A program made the translations under genes and the position numbers. The notes under the pieces were generated by a model. It saw nothing but the letters and a program-made list of their open reading frames with translations. It was not told the origin of the DNA and made no database searches. Below, piece by piece: positions 58,301 through 63,592 of a stretch of DNA of 64,000 bases (the stretch's first letter is position 1; each line of letters starts with the position of its first letter). The stretch is from the NCBI GenBank assembly GCA_935421135.1, contig OW285192.1:5809501-5873500 (forward strand), given 5' to 3'. This stretch comes from Bugulina stolonifera (lineage: Eukaryota > Bryozoa > Gymnolaemata > Cheilostomatida > Bugulidae).

Positions 58301-59148
58301 AGGTAGTGTTAACACAACATTCTTGTTGACCACAACTGGAGGATCATTAGGAGTATTAATAATCATATCAGCATTTATCTTCTTGGGTTATAAGTAAGTA
58401 GACAAATTCATTTCTGTACCCAGTTAATCATGAAAGATTACAAAGAAATTATGTTTGCTTTAAAGAGTGTCAACATACCAACAGTTTGGATTTGAAAATT
58501 TACACATCCCCAACTATGCATATATGCATTGTCTCAATATACATGTATACGCCAACATGACTTATTCTAAACTCTGCAAAATAATTGTGAATTCTAATTT
58601 TCAAAAGTATCATTTTAAAGAGCACTGCAACAATTTGCTACGATAATATGTTATAATAACTTTCAAAACCGCACAATATAGGTACCTTGTACTGTACTAT
58701 TTATTTTAATAGTGTAGGTAACGTTGCCCATAAAATAGATTGCACATTGATTTACAAATCTAATCAACTGAATTTGCATACAGAACATGCATGGTTCTTA
58801 ACTTTTAGGTGCAAAGTGAAGGGAGTTAATGAAACGAAGAAAAGCTTGCGTCGGGAAATTAAACAGATAAAAGACGCACATAGAAAGATTGCTCCCCTCT
58901 CTCAGAATGAGCAATCTAGCAAAGAACTTCCATACAACAGAACAGAAAACGACTACACAGTGTACAACAAATCTGAACAAGGAGAAACACAGTATGACCA
59001 CTCACATTTCCTCTCTACCGGCCAATACCCTCAACAAAAAAGTGCACATTATGAAAACTCAACTTATGAAAACTCCCAGCATAATCGTTACACCCAGCAG
59101 GATGCTCAGTATGAAGATGTGGAATATGCAAAGTATTATGAGATCTAG
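34268..59148 (+). CDS. Gene B: Sushi/FN3 type I receptor with tyrosine-rich tail
   Basis: Complete gene: exons 34268-34331, 38809-39000, 40001-40303, 40508-40656, 40787-40934, 48145-48345, 49188-49322, 50045-50338, 51022-51234, 58303-58393, 58809-59148. All GT-AG, frame kept throughout; 2130 bases give 709 residues. Order: signal peptide (1-21), Sushi 1, FN3, split FN3, split FN3, FN3, Sushi 2, membrane helix (about 579-595), cytoplasmic tail (597-709). The extracellular modules are phase 1-1 exons. The tail has 12 tyrosines but no kinase domain, so any signal would need a separate tyrosine kinase and SH2 adaptor. Two tail sites read YENS, matching the pYxN type bound by Grb2-like SH2 domains. 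It is a paralogue of gene A; it has an N-terminal Sushi which, if present in A, lies outside the window. About 20 of its 25 kb are introns full of transposons. An AATAAA is at 59290-59295. Ligand and role unknown; adhesion or self/non-self recognition is a guess. Confidence 0.85.
34959..35943 (-). mobile_element. Solo LTR, family 1 (copy 2)
   Basis: A 985 bp LTR from TGTAATGTTTTTGAG to TTTCACCACA, with 4-bp duplication ATAC at 34955-34958 and 35944-35947. Same family and orientation as 18408-19372. It lies in intron 1 of gene B, antisense to the gene. Confidence 0.87.
36055..37658. mobile_element. Non-autonomous hAT-like element, 1.6 kb
   Basis: Perfect 8-bp target duplication CTACATGA (36047-36054 and 37659-37666) and terminal inverted repeats beginning TAGGCCTGCAC, extending imperfectly through GGTGTT. 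An 8-bp duplication is the hallmark of hAT transposases. Both ends are rich in ACCGGT-like and CGATATATCG words, which look like subterminal transposase-binding repeats; the middle (about 36300-37400) is very AT-rich. No transposase frame is present. Inserted in intron 1 of gene B. Confidence 0.88.
37667..38641. other. Intron 1 of gene B, rest
   Basis: No exon or element recognised between the hAT-like element and the MITE at 38642. Confidence 0.5.
38642..38775. mobile_element. Foldback MITE, copy 2
   Basis: Central arms about 38662-38700 and 38709-38747 pair (AATATTTC, GCTCATCTGAGCAT against the opposite arm) and match the MITE at 8101-8247. Its right edge is only about 33 bases before the acceptor of gene B exon 2, so it makes up most of the end of that intron. 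Confidence 0.6.
38809..39000 (+). CDS. Gene B exon 2: N-terminal Sushi/CCP domain
   Basis: Acceptor AATCAG, donor GTAAGT, phase 1-1, 64 residues. Cysteines follow the Sushi order: RCSAL, then YRC, CELVCNKGY, LECQADGSW and VCQ, with two extra cysteines relative to the four-cysteine core. Confidence 0.82.
39001..40000. other. Intron of gene B
   Basis: No further exon recognised; no element boundaries found. Confidence 0.5.
40001..40303 (+). CDS. Gene B exon 3: FN3-like domain
   Basis: Acceptor TTTCAG, donor GTAAGT, phase 1-1, 101 residues. Counterpart of gene A 7324-7632 (MEVKIC followed by EECVEHL here). Confidence 0.78.
40508..40656 (+). CDS. Gene B exon 4: first half of split FN3
   Basis: Acceptor TTCTAG, donor GTAAGC, phase 1-0. 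Contains KPNIPDIDITP, the FN3 tryptophan (LANWTRL) and GVEIRCNSTDCC. Same phase-0 split as gene A 7846-7994. Confidence 0.78.
40787..40934 (+). CDS. Gene B exon 5: second half of split FN3
   Basis: Acceptor TTTCAG, donor GTAAGG, phase 0-1, 49 residues ending YQETVVT. Counterpart of gene A 10347-10491. Confidence 0.75.
40935..41890. other. Intron 5 of gene B, left part
   Basis: No exon recognised. This intron also holds the Copia-like remnant and the Gypsy element. Confidence 0.5.
41900..42730 (-). pseudogene. Copia-like gag remnant
   Basis: On the minus strand, 42723-42472 encodes AEKLLTIHTKMSKTNKFIMG SLPRSHQILV-type sequence followed by LKLQNLQQALLDKKKKRN, the pattern seen in the C-terminal capsid region of Ty1/Copia Gag (two helices ending in LLxxxxxR). 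A second fragment at 42223-41996 contains KCTFCC, possibly a decayed zinc knuckle. Frames are broken and no polymerase follows. Confidence 0.42.
43108..43138. repeat. GGATAGGACA minisatellite, left part
   Basis: Three units of GATAGGACAG just left of the Gypsy element; the array resumes at 47586-47637, so the element inserted into it. Confidence 0.9.
43139..43293 (-). repeat. 3' LTR of the Gypsy element
   Basis: 155 bp, starts TG and ends CA; it differs from its partner at two bases (a C/T and an A/G). Confidence 0.9.
43444..45564 (-). pseudogene. Gypsy Pol: RT (3' part), RNase H, integrase
   Basis: An intact 706-codon frame. It starts within RT just before the catalytic box (VIHMDDILVFG, residues 15-25). 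Then follows the RT thumb with FLGYVIDKSGI. RNase H has TSDASNFGLGATLSQ, EKESLGVCWAMEKF and ETDHKPL. A zinc-binding HHCC (LHRGHLGITK ... CKEC) and the integrase core complete the order: first Asp in GTDLLNFRG, second in LSDNGPQYAS, glutamate in GAAEKAVQTV. All catalytic residues of RNase H and integrase appear present. It is separated from the first part of RT by a frameshift near 45643, so it cannot be made as one Pol from this copy. Confidence 0.9.
45642..45974 (-). pseudogene. Gypsy Pol: N-terminal part of RT
   Basis: In the same frame as the protease segment but after a TAG at 45975-45977. Contains DGPTPWVASMVVVPK, RICTDYTELNKY and VLFSKIDANSGFWQIPL, RT motifs 1 and A with the first catalytic aspartate (KIDAN). 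It ends at a premature TGA (45642-45644) caused by a one-base shift. Confidence 0.88.
45975..46637 (-). pseudogene. Gypsy nucleocapsid and protease segment
   Basis: About 220 codons in the Gag frame after an in-frame TAA. Two zinc knuckle-like motifs (CDNCGKRHTKFQRC and CAKCGKSNHWAKMC) are followed by an aspartic protease site FKLDTGAALT. The protein ends at TAG 45975-45977. Confidence 0.85.
46659..47393 (-). pseudogene. Gypsy Gag capsid region
   Basis: 244 codons starting MEGILPPGQLN. The capsid-like part contains WRRWVRTFRDYLLAIDL and RFQFHNCKQNGETIDVFLMK LRRLSEQC-type sequence. The C-terminus carries short tandem repeats of LEKSxxxR. Ends with TAA 46659-46661, in the same frame as the nucleocapsid segment; this stop falls inside the repeats, so it is probably a mutation rather than a natural Gag end. 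Confidence 0.85.
47431..47585 (-). repeat. 5' LTR of the Gypsy element
   Basis: 155 bp partner of 43139-43293, next to the primer-binding site. Confidence 0.9.
47586..47637. repeat. GGATAGGACA minisatellite, right part
   Basis: Five or so imperfect units of GGACAGGATA, continuing the array interrupted at 43138. Confidence 0.9.
48145..48345 (+). CDS. Gene B exon 6: first half of split FN3
   Basis: Acceptor TTTGCAG, donor GTAAGT, phase 1-1, 67 residues, opening KPSPPRSFRLFYTNVKN. The frame is that set by the exon at 40934 across a 7.2 kb intron. Counterpart of gene A 11380-11499. Confidence 0.75.
48346..49187. other. Intron of gene B
   Basis: No exon or element recognised; contains TACATGTACATTGTA palindromes near 48503. 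Confidence 0.55.
49188..49322 (+). CDS. Gene B exon 7: second half of split FN3
   Basis: Acceptor TGATAG, donor GTAAGT, phase 1-1, 45 residues including LRPGALYKTVLVAVGARNIT. Counterpart of gene A 11897-12055 and 4298-4480. Confidence 0.75.
49323..50044. other. Intron of gene B with TACATGTA cluster
   Basis: Dense run of ACATGTACATG palindromes at about 49508-49620; otherwise nothing. Confidence 0.6.
50045..50338 (+). CDS. Gene B exon 8: FN3 domain
   Basis: Acceptor TTGTAG, donor GTAAGT, phase 1-1, 98 residues. Opens APYPPENFTINSDPASP, with tryptophan in FKWMF, two cysteines, and the final strand GTYAVYLIARSGG. The best FN3 match of the gene. Several N-glycosylation sequons (NFT, NST, NHT, NSS). 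Confidence 0.83.
50339..51021. other. Intron of gene B
   Basis: Nothing recognised. Confidence 0.55.
51022..51234 (+). CDS. Gene B exon 9: membrane-proximal Sushi domain
   Basis: Acceptor TTACAG, donor GTGCGT, phase 1-1, 71 residues: TCKHPDGLNGQIR, SLVCDEGFKLS, WSCRENGRW, KCA. Twin of gene A 14409-14654. The GTGCGT donor is non-consensus at +4 but fits frame and domain end. Confidence 0.84.
51235..51823. other. Intron of gene B, left of the Tc1 relic
   Basis: Nothing recognised. Confidence 0.5.
51879..52524 (+). repeat. 5' LTR, family 2
   Basis: TATATAAAG at about 52218-52225 and AATAAA at 52271-52276 mark promoter and polyadenylation signal, so U3/R/U5 order is on the + strand. Confidence 0.88.
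52525..52543 (+). other. Primer-binding site of the gag-only element
   Basis: TTGGTGGCAGCAGTGGGAT directly abuts the 5' LTR. TGG complements the CCA end of a tRNA; it resembles the site of the Gypsy element at 43139 (TGGTGGCAGCGG), so both may use the same primer tRNA. Confidence 0.65.
52860..53243 (+). CDS. Retrotransposon Gag capsid-like protein (frameshifted)
   Basis: 127 codons from ATG 52860. Capsid-type helical sequence: EDVELFIEDFTAMAERCNWN, DRARLIRLRAALHGPAQKC, EEIFSRLREQYGLSAREARW and LRDYAALIRRLMATAF, like the Retrotrans_gag family. The frame ends at a TAG that appears after a one-base shift near 53230. The next open frame (53327) continues in the other frame with material that looks like the rest of the same protein. 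Probably a single large Gag in active copies. Confidence 0.78.
   Translation: MDRIRNLLQQVMYQAEQDLKTLSYNGQEDVELFIEDFTAMAERCNWNDRARLIRLRAALHGPAQKCGRLRSVEEIFSRLREQYGLSAREARWKLSTLEQPAHTSLRDYAALIRRLMATAFEGAPLHL
53327..55216 (+). CDS. Proline-rich continuation of Gag with peptide repeats
   Basis: 629 codons, open from before the internal ATG. Residues about 55-190 hold four or five imperfect repeats of 33-37 residues centred on EPVPVDEPIPT and HNGRPQRPTDTSE. A run of 15 C (54016-54030) codes a polyproline stretch. The rest is Ser/Thr/Pro-rich and low complexity with no enzyme motif. It ends in TGA 55214-55216; the same frame reopens immediately and runs into the zinc-finger segment, so this stop may be a mutation. 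Base composition is richer in G+C than the receptor exons around it. Confidence 0.7.
   Translation: MEEALETGAAFLHNKDDRTNPPKQQKELLTDLLRKALHTLLQKCQEADDGPTVTPEPVPVDDPIPTVADPDNNLGEGGLNHNGCPQRPTHTSGPVPVDEPVPTGAQQGEGGPHHNGRPQRSTDTSEPVPVDQPIPTEAKPKESGPNHNGRPQRPTDTSEPVLVEEPIPTKPKDKSSRSKRKIPRMTSPSHSRPTVSPTPVTVDEPIPTKPKPGKKRLHSKPDTTEVTTDHPPPPPRLKGRLTSPAQSDQTSQGKPDLSSTQKDQQDLATSRPDTNQQLIPSKIQYTPTDDLSCVELPDTTVQVRGLRIDTEQTVLDQTEELPLNLSKNVQVSIARHDPEDAKYRVADLHDIISTTEIQSILPAVQIQRAKSSFTEFSIAEQVQPKIQIAELSKSHEADNKQSKATIAVFPCLFDGSNKENVPEALPTIEPIAHPSASINTTAHRRVVLSRPALHRSTCIPTCDNLCTLVSATGETNNSIRILSPSRMDETATPSSTDHSNQPVFTAEGKQISVLPVRTKSELEVQSTPVGLSGMNSLSLPTRHRTVGTEEDSPEHFHRKEHELEGGGYTSNELCVVDASPLRKTLTPDGTPPPTPPPVTSTLKLATIKLHKLTDKLPIESSQHSGATKP
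55220..56119 (+). CDS. Gag-like segment with C2H2-type zinc finger
   Basis: Same frame as the previous frame after one stop. Starts TFTQQARDDLARRSQPNLK, then a finger with spacing C-X2-C-X11-H-X3-H (CAKCGFSGTLKRLNIHIWQH) followed by a second cysteine/histidine cluster (CFYCRCGRSSVSRDALGHHF). The remaining ~200 residues are proline- and serine-rich. It ends at TAG 56117-56119. A C2H2-type finger replaces the CCHC knuckle usual in Gypsy Gag, which is unusual. Function in nucleic-acid packaging is inference. Confidence 0.68.
   Translation, partial: STFTQQARDDLARRSQPNLKCAKCGFSGTLKRLNIHIWQHFACFYCRCGRSSVSRDALGHHFSRRSSICEKRLFLTDGPSYEALMEWWGVKDPPPFLPCRPTMDGQSGTNKPVYLPSTSSARKRPPKRRHSPSPSPERTPDSAPSDATSSSSSSPTTPAGPSPWRPPASTSAVSVGPPGRRGRLPSWKTRPAPRKSMLATQPGTLYEGSPPKVSCAASRAASPVLLLEPLQPRPTLEVSPHCSPHVPARNLLRASPDSPAVYSLPPVLTQPSTTCPASPVLTQPNATCPASPDPSFMLS
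56376..57040 (+). repeat. 3' LTR, family 2
   Basis: 665 bp; like the 5' LTR but with an extra ~20 bp around 56889-56908 (GGGACCAGATGGGTCGTC). Confidence 0.88.
57045..57420 (+). pseudogene. Tc1-like transposase C-terminal remnant
   Basis: Translating forward gives FMYDRAPCHREKNVTNFIKS then VPEWPDN, followed in another frame by LMKDKVALHQPSSLAELIKI and CCETLIRSMP, then ASCGGPTKH. These follow the order of the Tc1 DDE transposase C-terminus (QDNAPCH, WPxxSPDLNPIE, PSxLEEL, SMPRR, GGPTKY). The segment that should hold the third catalytic residue is destroyed and frames are broken, so it is dead. Confidence 0.75.
57593..58302. other. Intron of gene B, right of the Tc1 relic
   Basis: Nothing recognised. 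Confidence 0.5.
58303..58393 (+). CDS. Gene B exon 10: membrane-spanning helix
   Basis: Acceptor TTACAG, donor GTAAGT, phase 1-2 like the gene A helix exon. Encodes GSVNTTFLLTTTGGSLG then VLIIISAFIFLGYK; both genes place a short polar/Thr stretch before the helix. Confidence 0.83.
58809..59148 (+). CDS. Gene B exon 11: tyrosine-rich cytoplasmic tail
   Basis: Acceptor TTTTAG, enters in phase 2, stop TAG 59146-59148; 112 residues. The first 27 are basic and helical-looking (TKKSLRREIKQIKDAHRK). The rest is hydrophilic with 12 tyrosines, including HYENSTYENS (two pYxN sites five residues apart) and the very C-terminal QYEDVEYAKYYEI, where YEDV and YYEI resemble a compressed YxxV/I pair. No catalytic domain. 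Confidence 0.82.
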
Positions 59149-59289
59149 CAATGGTTTGATATCAGATGGTAAACAAGCAAACCATATTGAGATATTAATA
59201 CATCCGCTAGTTGTCAAAAGAAAACTCTAGCGCATGCCTTTACAAGGACATTCACATTCAATTTTAGTTTGAATTTCGAATATCTGAGC

Positions 59290-59295
59290 AATAAA
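59290..59295 (+). promoter_or_regulatory. Poly(A) signal of gene B
   Basis: AATAAA 142 bases after the stop codon. Confidence 0.55.
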
Positions 59296-60321
59296 AAGTT
59301 ATGGTAACAGTCTACATAATAACATGGACTAATTTTGGTTAGTATCCTCAGTAATTCTTTCTCTTACTACTGTCATAGTGTCATACAAGCAATAAGCGTT
59401 AATACAGTTGCTACAGATTATGGCAACCTTGATCCTGGATAAATAATTTAAATTAATTGAAAAACGTTTACTCTACATGACTTGCATGTAAATGACATGT
59501 AATAGTAAAATACGTAACATGATCAAGATTAGCTACACGCACATTGATTTGATAGTCTTTGAATGATTCTATTGCAATGTAAGTGCATTATAAATACTGG
59601 AAAAAACTGATATCTGATCTCAGTACTAGTGCAGGTTACACCATACAGTAGTATGGGAAGATTATATTTTCTCAGATTTAGTCTTTAGAGCACTTTAGAG
59701 CACTATACAATTTACTAGGAAGTGCCGTTTCGATGTTTATGTGCATACACGTAGATAATTGTATATCTTTATTGCTTCCATGTTCAAGTGAGTATGCAAG
59801 TGTGTCATTTAGGGATCCTTCTAGTGTATCAATATCGATTCATGTATTATAGAATAATGGGCACAGAATTATCCAAAAGTTGTGAGAATAGTTTTGTGAG
59901 TTGAGAGTTTGGAAAATGAATGAGTAAAGTAGAGTTGGTGGCTGAACTATGAAATATAATAGATTTGCAGCATTTTCTGCCTTTGTTTCTCAACGAACTG
60001 GCCCTCGCATCGCAGGACCAGCTACCAGTGGAAGTAAAAGAAGACAATAGCCTATTAAAGGAGTTTACTTTACTTTACTAGCAATGAAATTAGCTGAAGC
60101 ATCCCCATCTGAAGAAGCAGAGACAGTATCTACTGATGAAGGCTATAGCACTGAACCGCCAGCAGAAGATGAACCACAGGGTGAAAAAAAAGAAATTCAG
60201 GTCTAGTTCCGAAGGAACTGCACCATTCAAGAGACTGTTCAGTTATGTGAATGTACCCATAAAATTCAAAGGCTACAGTTCCGTCCAAAACAATGCAACC
60301 TCAAATCTGTATACGAAATAT
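59296..60321. other. Intergenic between genes B and C, one weak exon candidate
   Basis: After a strong acceptor (pyrimidine tract then TTTACTAG, ending at 60081) an acidic open stretch runs to about 60206: MKLAEASPSEEAETVSTDEG then YSTEPPAEDEP. It resembles a cytoplasmic-tail or linker exon but nothing upstream joins it in frame. Otherwise nothing recognised. Confidence 0.3.
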
Positions 60322-61463
60322 TGTCGTGAAACAGCATAGCCTGCCACAGCATGGACTATAATCTTGTGTCTACATACATTGACATTGTTGTCACATTTAC
60401 TCATACATGCATTGACATTATCCATATACTCTTAAACATGCATGGACATTACTATTATTATAATCAACCACTCATTTATATTGTGCTTCTATTATTGTTA
60501 TTATTAACCAATCAGGTTATCGCAATTACGCATGGTTTAACATTACTATGTATGCAATTATCCTCTCTTGCCTGATTATACATGTTCTAAGTCTTTTTAC
60601 TATACACTTTTTGGGCCGATGTCTTGAAACATGCCCATATTTATATACTATCCATTTCGGACTATTGTAAGCACTTTTTGTGCAAGGCCGACCCTTTTGG
60701 TGACCGACGTCGGCGGAACTGCTCCATGTTGTTGCATCAGCTCCGCCCAATACCTTCCCGTACCTTTTTCCAGAAATGTATTTAGTATAAAAGCCAGCAC
60801 AATTTCTGTATCTAATCAGTTGTTGATTGTGCTTGAATAAAGCAACATCTCCTAACTCAAACCTAGCTCCACCCACAGGTCTTCTTAGACCTATGCGGCT
60901 CGAGCTCACTCCATACTCGTATAAGCATCTCTTTTTACACTCCTTGTGAGTCTACACCTACGGGCTTTAGTCGATCCCGGATTCTATATGAATCTAGCGT
61001 CGGGCCTAAGTCGCTAGGTTATCATAACTTCTTTCTACACTCCTTTAGAGTATAAACTCTACAGACCTACGTCGACCCTGGACTCTTAGATGAGTCTCAG
61101 CATCGGCGACGTCAAGATCCATAATTACAAGAGCACCAACTAACTGTTCACTCTTTATGTAATGTGTGGAAGGTTACTTGGTCGTCCTCTACCAACCTCC
61201 AAGCCCTTCCCATACTCGTACCAGTGCCGTACCAGTGCCGTACCAGTGCCGTACCAGTGCCGTACCAGTGCCGTACCAGTGCCGTACCAGTGCCGTACCA
61301 GTGCCGTACCAGTGCCGTACCAGTGCCGTACCAGTGCCGTACCAGTGCCGTACCAGTGCCGTACCAGTGCCGTACCAGTGCCGTACCAGTGCCGTACCAG
61401 TGCCGTACCAGTGCCGATAGGCACGTCTTGCTCTTGGTAACAAGACTTATTTAACATCTACAT
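60322..61463 (+). mobile_element. LTR, family 1 (copy 3), with internal expansion
   Basis: Homologous, in inverted orientation, to 18408-19372 and 34959-35943. Begins TGTCGTGAAACAGC; has TATAAAAG near 60786-60793 and AATAAA at 60836-60841, which fixes the sense strand as +. The right part contains 18 copies of an 11-bp unit. The right terminus is uncertain because another LTR starts at 61478, and no matching target duplication was found. Confidence 0.72.
61218..61415. repeat. 18 x 11-bp perfect tandem repeat
   Basis: Unit GTACCAGTGCC, 198 bp, 18 units without a visible mismatch. It has no stop codon in several frames, so long spurious frames cross it on both strands. Confidence 0.97.
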
Positions 61464-61477
61464 GCACATGTATGTAT

Positions 61478-62269
61478 TGTAATGGTTTCTGGTTTTTCGT
61501 GCGGTCGTTCTTGGACGACTGCCGACCCAAGAAATGAAGTGCCTATGAGTGGTGCTAGGCCTTCTCATTACATGAAAGATTGAGCGGTCTCAGTAGTCAA
61601 AGTACTACCAGAGACGACCCATCTGGTCCCGTGTCTAGCCTGGAGACTATGCTATGAAAGAGAGTGATCCAACCTAGTAGGCGGTTCGCTAAGCGAATGA
61701 CCTGACAAAAGGAAGTGAAAGTCTCTGTATGAAGTATAGATGTGTCTTTATTGAACGCCAAGCAAAGACTGAGACAACAAATGATAAAACATGGTCCTTT
61801 ATATAGTATAAGAACTTCCGCCCAACACGTCGGGAAAAGACGACGTAAGGTCGTCCGGAAGTTGCGCAACAACATGGCGCGGAAGCCCGACGGCCGACCC
61901 AAAATAGGTCGGGTTATACAAAAGTTGCTTATAATCGTCCAATTCATGTACAAAATGAATATCAAGTGATTCTGAGAGGTCGGGCCTCTTTACATAGGTA
62001 TAAAAGGTACCAAAAGACTCAGTAATTGCCATACATGAATGTACAATGGTATATAGTTAAGTAGAATGAGTATAAACACATAGATACAGTATGTAGACAT
62101 TAAATTATTGGTTTAGACATGCAATATAGTTGAGTATGAGTACACGAGCAGCTAGGTATAAGAGTATGAATGTTAGGTGAGTAGCACTGTGGCAACTACT
62201 AGGCACTTAAGGTGCTATGAGGTTTATCCGGGTAGCTGGAGTCGTATACAAATGTCCTGTACCATTACA
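61478..62269 (-). mobile_element. Solo LTR, family 2
   Basis: Reverse-oriented copy of the LTR at 51879/56376, from TGTAATGGTTTC to ACCATTACA, flanked by the 4-bp duplication GTAT (61474-61477 and 62270-62273). At 792 bp it is about 130 bp longer than the 3' LTR of the gag-only element. It shares the ~20-bp block missing from that element's 5' LTR. Confidence 0.85.
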
Positions 62270-62273
62270 GTAT

Positions 62274-63519
62274 TATGAGTTACCAAGCTACATACAGCTA
62301 CAGGATTAGAAGAAGCACAAAAGCTACATAGGTGTACATGTACATACTCATCTATAACATCCCCTTTTTTTTCCTTGATGAATGAACTGATGAATAAACC
62401 AACTCACATGCATGTACATATAATAACAAATAAACCTTACATCCGGTCATTGAGGAAAAAACTACAGCACATACACAAATATAGACATATACAATTAGAT
62501 AGTTTTAGTAATACGTGTAAATTGGTGCAATCACTACTAAGCCAAGCTACACCCAGTGAGCTCTCGCTTTTCATAATCTGCAGGTAAATTTATATTAAGC
62601 TGTTGTCTATGTCTTCACTTTGGTTTTCAACCCAATTGTCAGATGTGGGTTCAGAGCAATTCAAAGAGCAATATTCTTCATTATGACCGTGCTGACCCAA
62701 TGCATTCCTTTCTTCCGTAACATGGTTGTCAGTTTTTTTACTCATTTTTATCAATGATAGTTTTCAACATCAATTCAGTTAATAAAACATAATTATTGGA
62801 GTGACTATCAGAAGGCCAAGAACATTCAATAATCAAAAAAAGTCAAAAATGAATTATTGGGAAAGCTGCTAATCTAAGTAGCTATCACTAGTCATTTACA
62901 ATGAACTTGATTTAACCGGCTTTTGCTGATGTATATGTATAATATAGAATTGCCAATGCTTTACCGGGCTTTTAGCGGTAGTCCCAATTTAAACATTTTT
63001 GAGATTTATCCTGGCACACAGGAGGTAATTGTTAATGAAGACACTAGAATTATCAACAAGAACAATCATTCCACCTTGAATTTGTCCACTACTGTATATG
63101 TGTACATGTATATCCAACCACCTCACAGCTATACAGAGCATACCCATTTCCCATACAATGGAGAATAACTAGAATGAGGTTTTCAATTGAGCTATCAACC
63201 TTTTCTTTGATTATCTCAAATCTGTCACACAACAGCTTAATATCCCAACTGCTTTAATATAATAACAATTACAACATTGCTCATTTAGCAAAACATACGG
63301 TTTTACATGGCTGTACAATCATGCACTTATGGTCTTAGCCATATTAAGTAAAATCTCTAATACATAGATAATTATGATTGTTGAACATAAAGTCATGCAT
63401 AAAGAAACTTAGTTTTCAGAATTCTTCACATTCCCTAAAGTATTACTAACTTTTCAGAATGCTTTAATAATTGCTAAGTAAGGAATTGGCCGGGATTTAT
63501 GTTGGTCTCTGGCCAAAAA
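62274..63519. other. Upstream region of gene C
   Basis: No supported exon. An open frame around 62970-63168 after TTTTAG has no recognisable domain. The promoter of gene C should be here but cannot be placed. Confidence 0.4.
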
Positions 63520-63592
63520 ATGCTCTCTCCATCAATGTACTTCATGTTTGTTATCTTCCTTGGAATCGACATAGAGACATCTGTGGCTCAAG
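63520..63592 (+). CDS. Gene C exon 1: signal peptide of a third receptor paralogue
   Basis: ATG 63520 encodes MLSPSMYFMFVIFLGIDIET then SVAQ, donor GTAACT, phase 1. The hydrophobic core, the ending in Gln plus a split Gly codon, the phase and the donor hexamer all match gene B exon 1 (34331). An in-frame ATG at 63499 would add seven residues (MLVSGQK); the inner ATG gives the better signal peptide. The next exon, expected to be a Sushi or FN3 module in phase 1, would lie beyond the window. Confidence 0.6.

Noticed and set aside
61155..61457. Several overlapping open frames on both strands with repeated VPVPYQCRTSA or VRHWYGTGTAL
   Set aside because: Produced by the stop-free 11-bp tandem repeat inside an LTR.
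62923..63168. 81-codon frame ending YTEHTHFPYNGE, resembling a receptor tail
   Set aside because: The acceptor is weak, no upstream exon joins it, and it contains low-complexity ATGTATATGT-derived residues; not enough support.
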